DNA from: Pseudomonas anguilliseptica
GTDB taxonomy: Bacteria; Pseudomonadota; Gammaproteobacteria; Pseudomonadales; Pseudomonadaceae
Assembly: GCF_900105355.1 (NCBI RefSeq)
Contig: NZ_FNSC01000001.1
Location: 2,232,001-2,296,000, forward strand
Direction of reading: 5' to 3'
Length of the DNA: 64,000 nt
Part shown: one piece after another, positions 56,499 through 64,000 of the stretch
Layout of the letters: each line of letters opens with the position of its first letter
Position numbering within the stretch: the first letter of the stretch is position 1
Program-made: the position numbers and the translations under genes
The notes under the pieces: model-generated
Seen by the model: only the letters and a program-made list of their open reading frames with translations
Database searches by the model: none
Told to the model about the DNA's origin: nothing

Positions 56499-57035
56499 AT
56501 GTCGGACGCGCAAACACCTTTTCAAACCCTCCAGGATATCGACAGGCTCTGTCGTTCACTGGCTGCTGGCTTGCCTTCGCAGCAAGCGGTTGTGCAGACC
56601 TGGAGCGGCATCGGTTTTCGTATGGGCGAGCGTTTTTTTGTCGCGCCCATGGGCGAAGTTGGCGAGGTGTTGCATGAGCCGCGCCATACCCTGTTGCCTG
56701 GTGTGAAAAACTGGGTCAAAGGCGTGGCCAACGTGCGTGGTCGCCTACTGCCGGTGATGGACCTGTGTGGGTTCTTCGGCAATGAGCTGTCGCCACTGCG
56801 CAAGAAGCGCCGAGTGCTGGTGGTCGACCACCAAGAAGTCTTTGCCGGCCTTGCGGTCGATGAAGTATTTGGCATGCAGCATTTTCCTGTGGATACCTTC
56901 TCCGAGCAGTTGCCACCGCTCGAGGCGTCCATAGCACCTTTTATCCACGGAGTATTTCAACGTGAACAGCCCTGGTTGGTGTTCAGCCCACACGCGCTGG
57001 CCCAGAACCCGGGTTTTCTCGACGTGGCGTATTAA
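56499..57035 (+). CDS. pilI: CheW-like adaptor PilI
   Basis: A 178-residue adaptor with a CheW domain (residues about 30-170), linking the receptor PilJ to the kinase ChpA. Typical pieces: LPGVKNWVKGVANVRGRLLPVMDL and VLVVDHQEVFAGLAVDEVFG. It lies 44 bases after pilH and 84 before pilJ, in operon spacing. Confidence 0.96.
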   Translation: MSDAQTPFQTLQDIDRLCRSLAAGLPSQQAVVQTWSGIGFRMGERFFVAPMGEVGEVLHEPRHTLLPGVKNWVKGVANVRGRLLPVMDLCGFFGNELSPLRKKRRVLVVDHQEVFAGLAVDEVFGMQHFPVDTFSEQLPPLEASIAPFIHGVFQREQPWLVFSPHALAQNPGFLDVAY

Positions 57036-57119
57036 CAGTTTATCGGTGGGGTCGGCTTTGTCGGCCTTTTGGCATTACATGGGAACCGTAGTGCGGTCGG
57101 TCAAGGCGGGGGCCAGTAA

Positions 57120-59165
57120 ATGAAAAAACTAAATGCAGGTAATTTGTTAGCAGGTGCGCGCAGTAGCACATTGATCGCAGGGCTGTTTATTGTCCTGATT
57201 GTCTCGATCGTGCTGTTGTTCGCCAACTTCGCCTACATCAACACCCAATCCAACTACGACACGGAGTACATCGGCCACGCCGGTGAGCTGCGCGTACTCT
57301 CCCAGCGTATCGCGAAGAACTCCACGGAAGCGGCGGCCGGTACGGCCGAAGCGTTCGCCTTGCTGCGCGATGCGCGTAACGACTTCCAGACTCGCTGGGG
57401 TTATCTGACCGATGGTAACGAGGAAACTGGGCTGCCCGCAGCGCCGGAATCCCTGCAGCCACAGATTGCTGTAGTACAGCAGGACTGGGGTACGCTGCGG
57501 CAGAACACCGACGCCATCTTGGCCAACGAACAGACCGTATTGTCGCTGCATCAGGTAGCTGCCACCCTGGCAGAAACCATTCCGCAGCTGCAGGTCGAGT
57601 ACGAAGAAGTGGTCGACATCCTGCTGGAAAGCGGTGCGCCGGCAGCTCAGGTTTCGGTAGCTCAGCGTCAATCCTTGCTGGCAGAACGTATTCTGGGTTC
57701 GGTAAACAAGGTACTGGCCGGTGACCAGGACTCGGTACAGGCCGCTGACATGTTCGGTCGTGATGCCAGCCTCTTCGGTCGGGTATTGAGTGCGATGCTT
57801 GAAGGCAACGCCGCCATGGAAATCACCCAGGTAGGCGACGAGGAAGCCCTCGAGCGTCTGGCGGAAATTTCCGAACTGTTCGAATTCGTATCCGGTTCGG
57901 TGGACGAGATTCTCGAAACCTCGCCTGAACTGTTCCGGGTGCGTGAATCGGCCAACGTGATCTTCAGTGTTTCGCAGACCCTGTTGGACAAAGCTTCTGA
58001 GCTGGCTGTCGGTTTTGATGACCTGGCCACCGGCCGTGCTATCAACACCCTGATTGGTTATGTGCTTGGCGCTCTGGCGCTTGGTTCGATCATCCTGATC
58101 GGCCTGGTGATGGTGCGGGAAACCAACCGTCGTCTGGCGTCTACCGCTGAGAAGAACGAACGTAACCAGGCGGCGATTCTGCGACTGCTCGACGAAATCG
58201 CCGACCTTGCAGGCGGTGACTTGACCGTGGCCGCGACGGTAACCGAAGACTTTACCGGTGCCATCGCTGACTCTATCAACTACTCCATCGACCAGCTGCG
58301 TGACCTGGTAGCAACGATTAACCTGGCCGCCGTTCAGGTAGCCGGTGCGGCCCAGGAAACCCAGGCCACGGCGATGCGCCTGGCCGAAGCTTCCGAGCAC
58401 CAGGCCCAGGAAATTGCCGGTGCTTCTGCCGCGATCAACGAAATGGCCGTGTCGATTGACCAGGTATCGGCGAACGCCTCGGAGTCCTCCGCGGTAGCGG
58501 AACGTTCCGTAGCCATCGCCAACAAGGGCAACGAAGTGGTGCACAACACCATCACCGGCATGGATAACATCCGTGAGCAGATCCAGGACACCTCCAAGCG
58601 TATTAAGCGCCTCGGTGAGTCGTCCCAGGAGATCGGTGACATCGTTAGCCTGATTAACGACATTGCTGACCAGACCAACATCCTCGCACTGAACGCCGCG
58701 ATCCAGGCCTCCATGGCCGGTGACGCGGGTCGAGGCTTCGCCGTGGTAGCGGACGAAGTACAACGCCTCGCAGAACGTTCCTCTGCTGCAACCAAGCAGA
58801 TCGAGGCGCTGGTTAAGACGATTCAGACCGACACCAACGAAGCCGTTATCTCGATGGAGCAAACGACTTCCGAAGTGGTGCGCGGTGCTCGTCTGGCGCA
58901 GGACGCCGGGGTCGCGCTGGAAGAGATCGAGAAGGTATCCAAGACCCTCGCGGCCTTGATTCAGAACATCTCCAACGCTGCCCGCCAGCAGGCATCGTCG
59001 GCGGGCCACATTTCCAACACGATGAACGTGATCCAGGAGATCACCTCGCAAACGTCCTCCGGTACCACTGCCACCGCCAAGAGCATTGGTAACCTGGCCA
59101 AGATGGCCAGTGAGATGCGTAAGTCGGTATCCGGCTTTACCTTGCCGGGTGGGGAACAGGCTTAA
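57120..59165 (+). CDS. pilJ: Methyl-accepting chemotaxis transducer PilJ
   Basis: A 681-residue membrane receptor. The N-terminal transmembrane helix ([21 protein letters not shown]), a periplasmic PilJ sensor domain of two repeated helical bundles and a second helix near residue 315 ([20 protein letters not shown]) precede a HAMP region. The signalling hairpin is [20 protein letters not shown], with the [14 protein letters not shown] flank. It senses pilus-surface interactions in the Pil-Chp pathway. Confidence 0.98.
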   Translation: MKKLNAGNLLAGARSSTLIAGLFIVLIVSIVLLFANFAYINTQSNYDTEYIGHAGELRVLSQRIAKNSTEAAAGTAEAFALLRDARNDFQTRWGYLTDGNEETGLPAAPESLQPQIAVVQQDWGTLRQNTDAILANEQTVLSLHQVAATLAETIPQLQVEYEEVVDILLESGAPAAQVSVAQRQSLLAERILGSVNKVLAGDQDSVQAADMFGRDASLFGRVLSAMLEGNAAMEITQVGDEEALERLAEISELFEFVSGSVDEILETSPELFRVRESANVIFSVSQTLLDKASELAVGFDDLATGRAINTLIGYVLGALALGSIILIGLVMVRETNRRLASTAEKNERNQAAILRLLDEIADLAGGDLTVAATVTEDFTGAIADSINYSIDQLRDLVATINLAAVQVAGAAQETQATAMRLAEASEHQAQEIAGASAAINEMAVSIDQVSANASESSAVAERSVAIANKGNEVVHNTITGMDNIREQIQDTSKRIKRLGESSQEIGDIVSLINDIADQTNILALNAAIQASMAGDAGRGFAVVADEVQRLAERSSAATKQIEALVKTIQTDTNEAVISMEQTTSEVVRGARLAQDAGVALEEIEKVSKTLAALIQNISNAARQQASSAGHISNTMNVIQEITSQTSSGTTATAKSIGNLAKMASEMRKSVSGFTLPGGEQA

Positions 59166-59209
59166 TCAGGTGCTGCGCGGCAGGCTGAAAAGCCTGTCGC
59201 ACAAGGACT

Positions 59210-60091
59210 ATGGCCGTGAGCGAGGGGTACGACATGCAGTCAGGCGTCTGGGCCTTGCAGCCTCTGGCAGATATGACAGTCACGGAATTTCGTGACTGGC
59301 AGACGCTGCTTGAGGAGCGTACCGGGGTTGTTCTCAATGAACGGCGCCGGGCGTTTCTGCAAACCAATCTGAGTGCGCGGATGCGCGAGCTGGGCGTGAT
59401 GGATTACGCCACGTACTACCGGCAGGTAACCGACGGCCCCCGCGGTGCGGTGGAGTGGTCGACCCTGCTGGATCGGCTGACTGTGCAGGAAACCCGTTTC
59501 TTTCGTCATCGCCCTTCCTTTGAGGTGCTCGAAAGCTATTTGCGCGAACGTTTGCAGCAGGGCTTGACGCAGCCATGGGAGCTGTGGAGCGTTGGCTGTG
59601 CCAGCGGCGAAGAGCCTTATTCGCTGGCCATCAGCGCGTCCGAGGTCCTGCGTGAAAGTGAACACCCGGATCATTTCGGGGTAACAGGCACCGATATCAG
59701 CCTGAATGCCTTGAGCAAGGCGCGTGATGGCCAGTACGGCGCGCGCCGTCTGGAGCAGTTGGATGACGATCTGTGCCAGCGTTACTTCCTGGCCCAGGAC
59801 GATGGACGTTTCAAAGTGGTGCCGAATCTGGCCGCGCGCGTGTGTTGCGCCCGGCTCAATGTGCTGGAGCTGGCTAAGGCACCGATGTCCGGTATGGACG
59901 TTATTTTTTGTCAGAACTTGTTGATCTATTTTCGTCGCTGGCGTCGCCGCGAGATCCTCAACCGCCTGGCTGAGCGCCTGGTGCCTGGAGGACTACTGGT
60001 GGTGGGAGTGGGCGAAGTGGCAGGTTGGCAGCATCCGGAGTTGATCCCGGTAGCCGACGAGCGAGTTCTGGCGTTTACCCGCAAGGGATAA
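59210..60091 (+). CDS. pilK: CheR-like methyltransferase PilK
   Basis: A 293-residue SAM-dependent methyltransferase that modifies PilJ. The N-terminal helical domain (LLEERTGVVLNERRRAFLQT) and the SAM domain (WSVGCASGEEPYSLAI, then VTGTDISLNALSKARDG and VIFCQNLLIYFRRW) are intact. A second ATG at 59234, after GAGGGG, is a possible alternative start. Its stop codon abuts the mobile repeat at 60092. Confidence 0.95.
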   Translation: MAVSEGYDMQSGVWALQPLADMTVTEFRDWQTLLEERTGVVLNERRRAFLQTNLSARMRELGVMDYATYYRQVTDGPRGAVEWSTLLDRLTVQETRFFRHRPSFEVLESYLRERLQQGLTQPWELWSVGCASGEEPYSLAISASEVLRESEHPDHFGVTGTDISLNALSKARDGQYGARRLEQLDDDLCQRYFLAQDDGRFKVVPNLAARVCCARLNVLELAKAPMSGMDVIFCQNLLIYFRRWRRREILNRLAERLVPGGLLVVGVGEVAGWQHPELIPVADERVLAFTRKG

Positions 60092-60247
60092 CAGGCTGTT
60101 GAAAAACGTAAGCGAGGCAGCCAGTGCAAGGCAAGAGCAGGCGAGAACGCGGAGTTTACGAGCTGTAAATGAGCAGTTCGACTGGGCTCGCATTCGAGCC
60201 TGCTTTTAAGGCAGCAATGGCAACGCAGGTAGTTTTTCAGCAGCTTG
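60092..60247. mobile_element. MITE-like repeat between pilK and chpA, with 4-bp duplication
   Basis: A 156-bp non-coding unit. Its ends are inverted repeats: left CAGGCTGTTGAAAAACGTA, right (reverse strand) CAAGCTGCTGAAAAACTAC. It is flanked by ATAA at 60088-60091 and again at 60248-60251, as expected for a target duplication, and the left copy forms the pilK stop codon (GGA TAA). Internal hairpin: TTTAC-GAGCT-GTAAA. It carries no gene, so any transposase must act in trans. Related blocks occur at 4724-4882. Confidence 0.8.
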
Positions 60248-60284
60248 ATAAGGCAGAAGAGCCAAGTATATGAGTGGAGTGGCT

Positions 60285-63200
60285 ATGGGTGATCGGCACG
60301 ATTATGTCGCCCTGGAATGGGTTAAGGGCGAGATCGCGGAAACCCTGAAGCAGGCGCGTCAGGCGCTGGAGGCGTTCGTCGAGAACCCCCAGGACGCTAC
60401 GCGTATGCGTTTCTGCCAGACCTATGTGCATCAGGTGCTCGGCACCTTGCAGATGGTCGAGTTTTTCGGCGCGGCGCTGCTGGCTGAGGAAATGGAGCAG
60501 CTGGCCGGTGCCCTGATCGACGGCCGCGTGACCAACCAGGGCGAAGCTCTGGAAGTGCTGATGCAGTCGATTCTGCAGCTGCCGGTGTACCTTGACCGTA
60601 TCCAGACTGCCCGCCGCGACCTGCCGATGGTCGTGCTGCCTCTGCTCAACGACCTGCGCGCTGCGCGTGGGGAAAAACTGCTGTCGGAAACCAGCCTGTT
60701 TGCCCCGGATATGTCCGGCCGCACGCCAGCGCTGCCCCATGAAACCATTGACCAGCTGCGCACCGCTGAACTACCGGTGTTGCTGCGCAAGCTGCGGCAA
60801 ATGCTGCAAATGGTCCTGGTCGGGGTCATTCGCAGCCAGGACTTGCCGACCAATTTGGGTTATATGGCACGGGTTTTCGCACGCCTGGAAAACCTATGCA
60901 AGGACTCACCGCTCGGCCCGCTGTGGCAGATCGCCTCGGGCGTGGTCGAAGGACTGGCCAATGGCAGCGTGGCTAATGGCTCCTCGATTCGTACTCTGTT
61001 GCGTCAGGTCGATAAGGAACTCAAGCGCCTGCTCGAACAGGGCGCTGATGGCCTTAACCAGGCCGCTCCCGACGAGCTGAGCAAGAACCTGCTGTTTTAT
61101 GTGGCCAAGTCGTCGGCGCAGTCGCCGCGCGTGCGCAACCTCAAAGAGCAATATCGTCTCGACGATGCGCTGCCGGACAACGATGTTGTCGACGAAGAGC
61201 GGGCTCGCCTGGCTGGTCCGGACCGTGACGCCATGCGTTCGGTGGTAGCGGCGCTGTGTGAAGAGCTGGTGCGGGTTAAGGACAGCCTCGATCTGTTCGT
61301 GCGCAGTGACCGTACCCAGGTCGCTGATCTGGATGCGCTTGCCGCACCCCTCAAGCAGATTGCCGACACCCTTGCGGTGTTGGGTTTCGGCCAGCCGCGC
61401 AAAGTTATTGTCGATCAGCTCGATGTAGTTAACGGTCTGTCCAAGGGCCAGGGCCAGGGCCAGGGCGAGCCGAGCGATGCGGTGCTGATGGATGTTGCCG
61501 GCGCTTTGCTCTATGTCGAAGCCACCCTGGCCGGCATGGTCGGCCCTGCACAGGACGGCGGACGTGAAGAAAGCCATCTGCCGACCACCGACGTTGCGCA
61601 GATTCACCAGCTGGTGATCAAGGAAGCGCGTAACGGTCTGGAACAGGCCAAAGACGCGATCATCGAATTTATCGCCTCGCAGTGGAATCACGAGCACCTG
61701 GCCCGTGTTCCCGATTTGCTGACTCAAGTGCGTGGCGGTCTGGCAATGATCCCGCTGCAGCGTGCCGCTGACCTGCTGAATGCCTGCAATCGCTATATTC
61801 AGGAGCAGCTGCTAGCGCGCAAGGCCGTGCCCAACTGGCAGAACCTCGACACCCTGGCGGATGCCATCACCAGTGTCGAGTACTACCTCGAGCGTTTGGC
61901 TGAAGACCATGCGACCCAAGGCGACCTGATTCTCGATGTGGCAGAAGAAAGCCTGGAAAGCCTGGGTTATCCGTTGAAAGAAAAGCCTTCGATTCTCGAT
62001 CGTGTCGAGCCGCCAGTAGAGTCCATCGCGCCATTGGCTGATCCACTGGACGATATGGAAGTGCTCAGTGCCGAGGCGGAGCCAACAGCCGAGGTCGAGC
62101 CGAGCCTTGAGTCGGTTGTCGAAGAGCCCTTGTCCCTGGATCTGACTGATGATTTCAGTGCCGAGTTTGCCGATCTGGACTCGACAACGATTGAGGCGCC
62201 ATCCGGTGAGGCTGAGTGGGCTAACGAAGCGCCGCCGGCTGATCTTGAACTGATTGATTTCAGTATCGACCTGCCTGATGCCGAGCCTCTGCCGCTCGCT
62301 GACACTCAGCAAGAACAGCTGTTCATCGGTGAAGAGCTGCAACTCGGCAGCTTTGAGCTTGATGAAAGTGACAGCCCGGCCAAGTGGAATGAAGCTGAAC
62401 TGGCCGCCCTTGAGTTGCCAGAGGTCGAGCTGCCCAGTGCTCCGCTGAGCGAAGAGCCCGAGCAGGCTGTTGCCGAGAAAGCGTTGTCGATGGCGGATGT
62501 GATGGCCGCTCCGGTGCAGGCGATTAACCCGCCTGCCCACGATGTACCGCCAAGCCTACTGCCGCCCCCGGCTGATGAAGAACCGATCGATGAAGAGCTG
62601 CTGGAAGTCTTTATCGAAGAAGTGGGTGAGGTATTGGAAACCATTGGCGAGTACTTCCCGCAGTGGTGCGCCGACCTTGACAACAAGGATGCGCTGACCG
62701 AAATCCGCCGCGCCTTCCACACCCTCAAGGGCAGTGGGCGCATGGTCCGTGCTCTGGTGATTGGCGAGCTGGGCTGGTCGATTGAGAACCTGCTCAACCG
62801 CGTGCTCGACCGCAGTATTCAACCTGGGGCTGAGGTTCAGCAGGTGATCGCCGATGTGGTCGCGCTGATGCCGGCCCAGGTCGATGAATTTGCCAATAAA
62901 ACGCAACGTCAGCGTGACGATGTTGATCATCTGGGCGCGACGGCGCACGCCTTGGCTAAAGGCCGAAGCCTCCCAAAACCTCAAGCCCCGGTTGAGCTGG
63001 TAGCGGAGACCGAGGGCAGTCCAGTTGCTACCGACGAAGTTGTTGAGGATGAAGACGGGCTAGATCCGCAGTTGCTGGAGATTTTCCGCAACGAAGCGGA
63101 AATGCACCTCGACACCCTGGTTGGCTTCCTGGCTGACTGTGCCCAGGAATTGCCGCAGCCGGTCACTGATGATCTGCAGCGTGCCCTGCACACCCTCAAG

Positions 63201-64000
63201 GGCAGTGCCTCGATGGCCGGTATTCAGCCGATGGCCGAGATTGCTTCGCCGCTGGAAAAGCTGGTCAAGGAATTCAAGACCAACCTGATCCCGATGGATC
63301 TGGCAGAAGCCGAACTGCTCAGCAGTGCCGAAAAACTCTTCCGTCTGGGTCTTGAGCAGCTGGAAAGCCAGCCGCTGGCCGTTTTACCGGGTGCTGCCGA
63401 GTTCCTTGAGCGCGTGCAGAAGCTGCACAGTGACCGCCTTGAGCATGCCGAAAACAGCCGCCAAAGTGATCAGGGTGATAAGCGCGATCCGCAGATGATC
63501 AGCATCTTCCTCGCCGAAGGCATGGATATCCTGCTGGATGCCGAGGATCTGCTGCGAAAATGGCGCGAGCACCCGGCCGAGCGTCAGGAACTGAGTTCCC
63601 TGCTGGACGAGCTGACCACCTTGGGCCGTGGCGCTGAGATGGCCGAATTACCGCAGATTGATGAACTCTGCGAGGCCCTGCTCGACCTCTATGGTGCGGT
63701 TGAAGACGGCCGCCTGGCGGTCAGCGAGCGCTTCTTCAGCGAAGCCGAACAGGCACATGAAACCCTGATCGGCATGATGGATCAGGTTGCTGCCGGGCTG
63801 CAGGTGAGTGCCGCTCCTGAGCGCGTGACCGCCCTGCGCAACTTGCTGATGGAGGCGCTGGTTCCAGACACCCTGGCGTTACTGTCGAACAACGGCGACG
63901 GCGGTATCGAGATTGTTGAGCTGGCTGATGCCACTGCCGCGCTGGAAGAGCTCAGCCCGGTTGAGCCAGATGAGCTGATTGAACCGCTTGAGCTCGACGC
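60285..64000 (+). CDS. chpA: Chemosensory histidine kinase ChpA, 3' end beyond window
   Basis: The open frame runs from ATG 60285 (after GGAGTGGCT; ATG 60270 is an alternative) to the window edge, 1238 codons. ChpA proteins exceed 2000 residues, so this is roughly the first half. It holds an N-terminal Hpt-like domain, an acidic Glu/Pro-rich linker (about residues 565-760) and two Hpt domains with phosphorylatable His: AFHTLKGSGRMV (His near 812) and ALHTLKGSASMAG (near 969). A Gly-Gln repeat (KGQGQGQGE, about 387) arises from a hexamer repeat. The kinase, CheW and receiver domains lie beyond the window. Confidence 0.96.
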   Translation, partial: MGDRHDYVALEWVKGEIAETLKQARQALEAFVENPQDATRMRFCQTYVHQVLGTLQMVEFFGAALLAEEMEQLAGALIDGRVTNQGEALEVLMQSILQLPVYLDRIQTARRDLPMVVLPLLNDLRAARGEKLLSETSLFAPDMSGRTPALPHETIDQLRTAELPVLLRKLRQMLQMVLVGVIRSQDLPTNLGYMARVFARLENLCKDSPLGPLWQIASGVVEGLANGSVANGSSIRTLLRQVDKELKRLLEQGADGLNQAAPDELSKNLLFYVAKSSAQSPRVRNLKEQYRLDDALPDNDVVDEERARLAGPDRDAMRSVVAALCEELVRVKDSLDLFVRSDRTQVADLDALAAPLKQIADTLAVLGFGQPRKVIVDQLDVVNGLSKGQGQGQGEPSDAVLMDVAGALLYVEATLAGMVGPAQDGGREESHLPTTDVAQIHQLVIKEARNGLEQAKDAIIEFIASQWNHEHLARVPDLLTQVRGGLAMIPLQRAADLLNACNRYIQEQLLARKAVPNWQNLDTLADAITSVEYYLERLAEDHATQGDLILDVAEESLESLGYPLKEKPSILDRVEPPVESIAPLADPLDDMEVLSAEAEPTAEVEPSLESVVEEPLSLDLTDDFSAEFADLDSTTIEAPSGEAEWANEAPPADLELIDFSIDLPDAEPLPLADTQQEQLFIGEELQLGSFELDESDSPAKWNEAELAALELPEVELPSAPLSEEPEQAVAEKALSMADVMAAPVQAINPPAHDVPPSLLPPPADEEPIDEELLEVFIEEVGEVLETIGEYFPQWCADLDNKDALTEIRRAFHTLKGSGRMVRALVIGELGWSIENLLNRVLDRSIQPGAEVQQVIADVVALMPAQVDEFANKTQRQRDDVDHLGATAHALAKGRSLPKPQAPVELVAETEGSPVATDEVVEDEDGLDPQLLEIFRNEAEMHLDTLVGFLADCAQELPQPVTDDLQRALHTLKGSASMAGIQPMAEIASPLEKLVKEFKTNLIPMDLAEAELLSSAEKLFRLGLEQLESQPLAVLPGAAEFLERVQKLHSDRLEHAENSRQSDQGDKRDPQMISIFLAEGMDILLDAEDLLRKWREHPAERQELSSLLDELTTLGRGAEMAELPQIDELCEALLDLYGAVEDGRLAVSERFFSEAEQAHETLIGMMDQVAAGLQVSAAPERVTALRNLLMEALVPDTLALLSNNGDGGIEIVELADATAALEELSPVEPDELIEPLELD

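Noticed and set aside
57147..59051. 634-codon open frame on the minus strand
   Set aside because: It lies fully antisense to pilJ, whose protein is unmistakable. Its composition (Gly, Arg, Val, His-rich, no motif) is the usual shadow of a GC-rich gene.

Overview
The window is a stretch of core chromosome from a Pseudomonas. The gene order coaD-fdx, rsmD, paired M16 peptidases, ftsY-ftsE-ftsX-rpoH, mtgA, thiS-thiG-trmB, hemW-rdgB-metW-metX, yggU/yggT/proC/yggS, pilT-pilU, pyrC'-pyrB-pyrR-ruvX-yqgE-tonB-gshB, pilGHIJK-chpA is, as I recall it, the order around PA0362-PA0413 in P. aeruginosa. The DNA is GC-rich, uses AGGAG-type ribosome binding sites and is densely coded. I saw no tRNA, rRNA or CRISPR array. 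No gene-free stretch exceeds 300 bases; the longest (33096-33391, 55394-55633, 39810-40046, 6930-7165) are intergenic regions holding leaders, hairpins or operator-like repeats.

Layout. 1-4.6 kb: ggt (cut by the window edge), ferredoxin, coaD, a small membrane protein and a GMC oxidoreductase, all on the minus strand. 4.65-4.88 kb: a CTAG-rich hexamer repeat joined to a hairpin-rich interspersed repeat. 4.9-7.8 kb: a Tat-signal protein and an aldehyde dehydrogenase with a divergent TetR regulator; with the GMC enzyme these look like an alcohol-to-aldehyde-to-acid oxidation module. 7.8-12.4 kb: hydrolase, rsmD and an active/inactive M16 pair. 12.6-16.3 kb: a LysR regulator beside two broken genes, an amidohydrolase (1-base deletion) and an outer membrane protein (in-frame stop). 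16.4-24.3 kb: housekeeping genes for SRP docking, divisome, heat shock, peptidoglycan, thiazole synthesis and tRNA modification. 24.5-27.5 kb: a DUF1329 protein, a frameshifted zinc alcohol dehydrogenase and a small lipoprotein.

27.5-33.1 kb is the most unusual part. One minus-strand cluster encodes a type II secretion-like secretin (GspD) ending in a SPOR-like peptidoglycan-binding domain, a membrane-anchored protein resembling the pro-domain of bacterial metzincins, a secreted metzincin with two carbohydrate-binding-like domains and no pro-domain of its own, and, behind a strong terminator, a short GspC-like inner membrane protein. No other secretion gene is present. I infer an orphan GspC/GspD pair with a dedicated protease substrate and a trans-encoded pro-domain; it probably borrows the pseudopilus and ATPase of a complete system elsewhere in the genome.

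33.4-42.5 kb: the met/rdgB/hemW operon, a dynamin-like GTPase and the yggS-proC-yggT-yggU operon. 42.5-44.8 kb: the twitching retraction ATPases pilT and pilU. 44.8-46.9 kb: a DNA-repair-type radical SAM protein and its partner, behind a LexA-like box. 47.06-49.53 kb: a TM2-domain gene split by an intact-looking IS66-family element with an 8-bp target duplication. 49.6-55.4 kb: pyrimidine genes, ruvX, yqgE, tonB and gshB. 55.6-64 kb: the Pil-Chp chemosensory operon, with a MITE-like repeat (4-bp target duplication) between pilK and chpA; chpA runs off the window.
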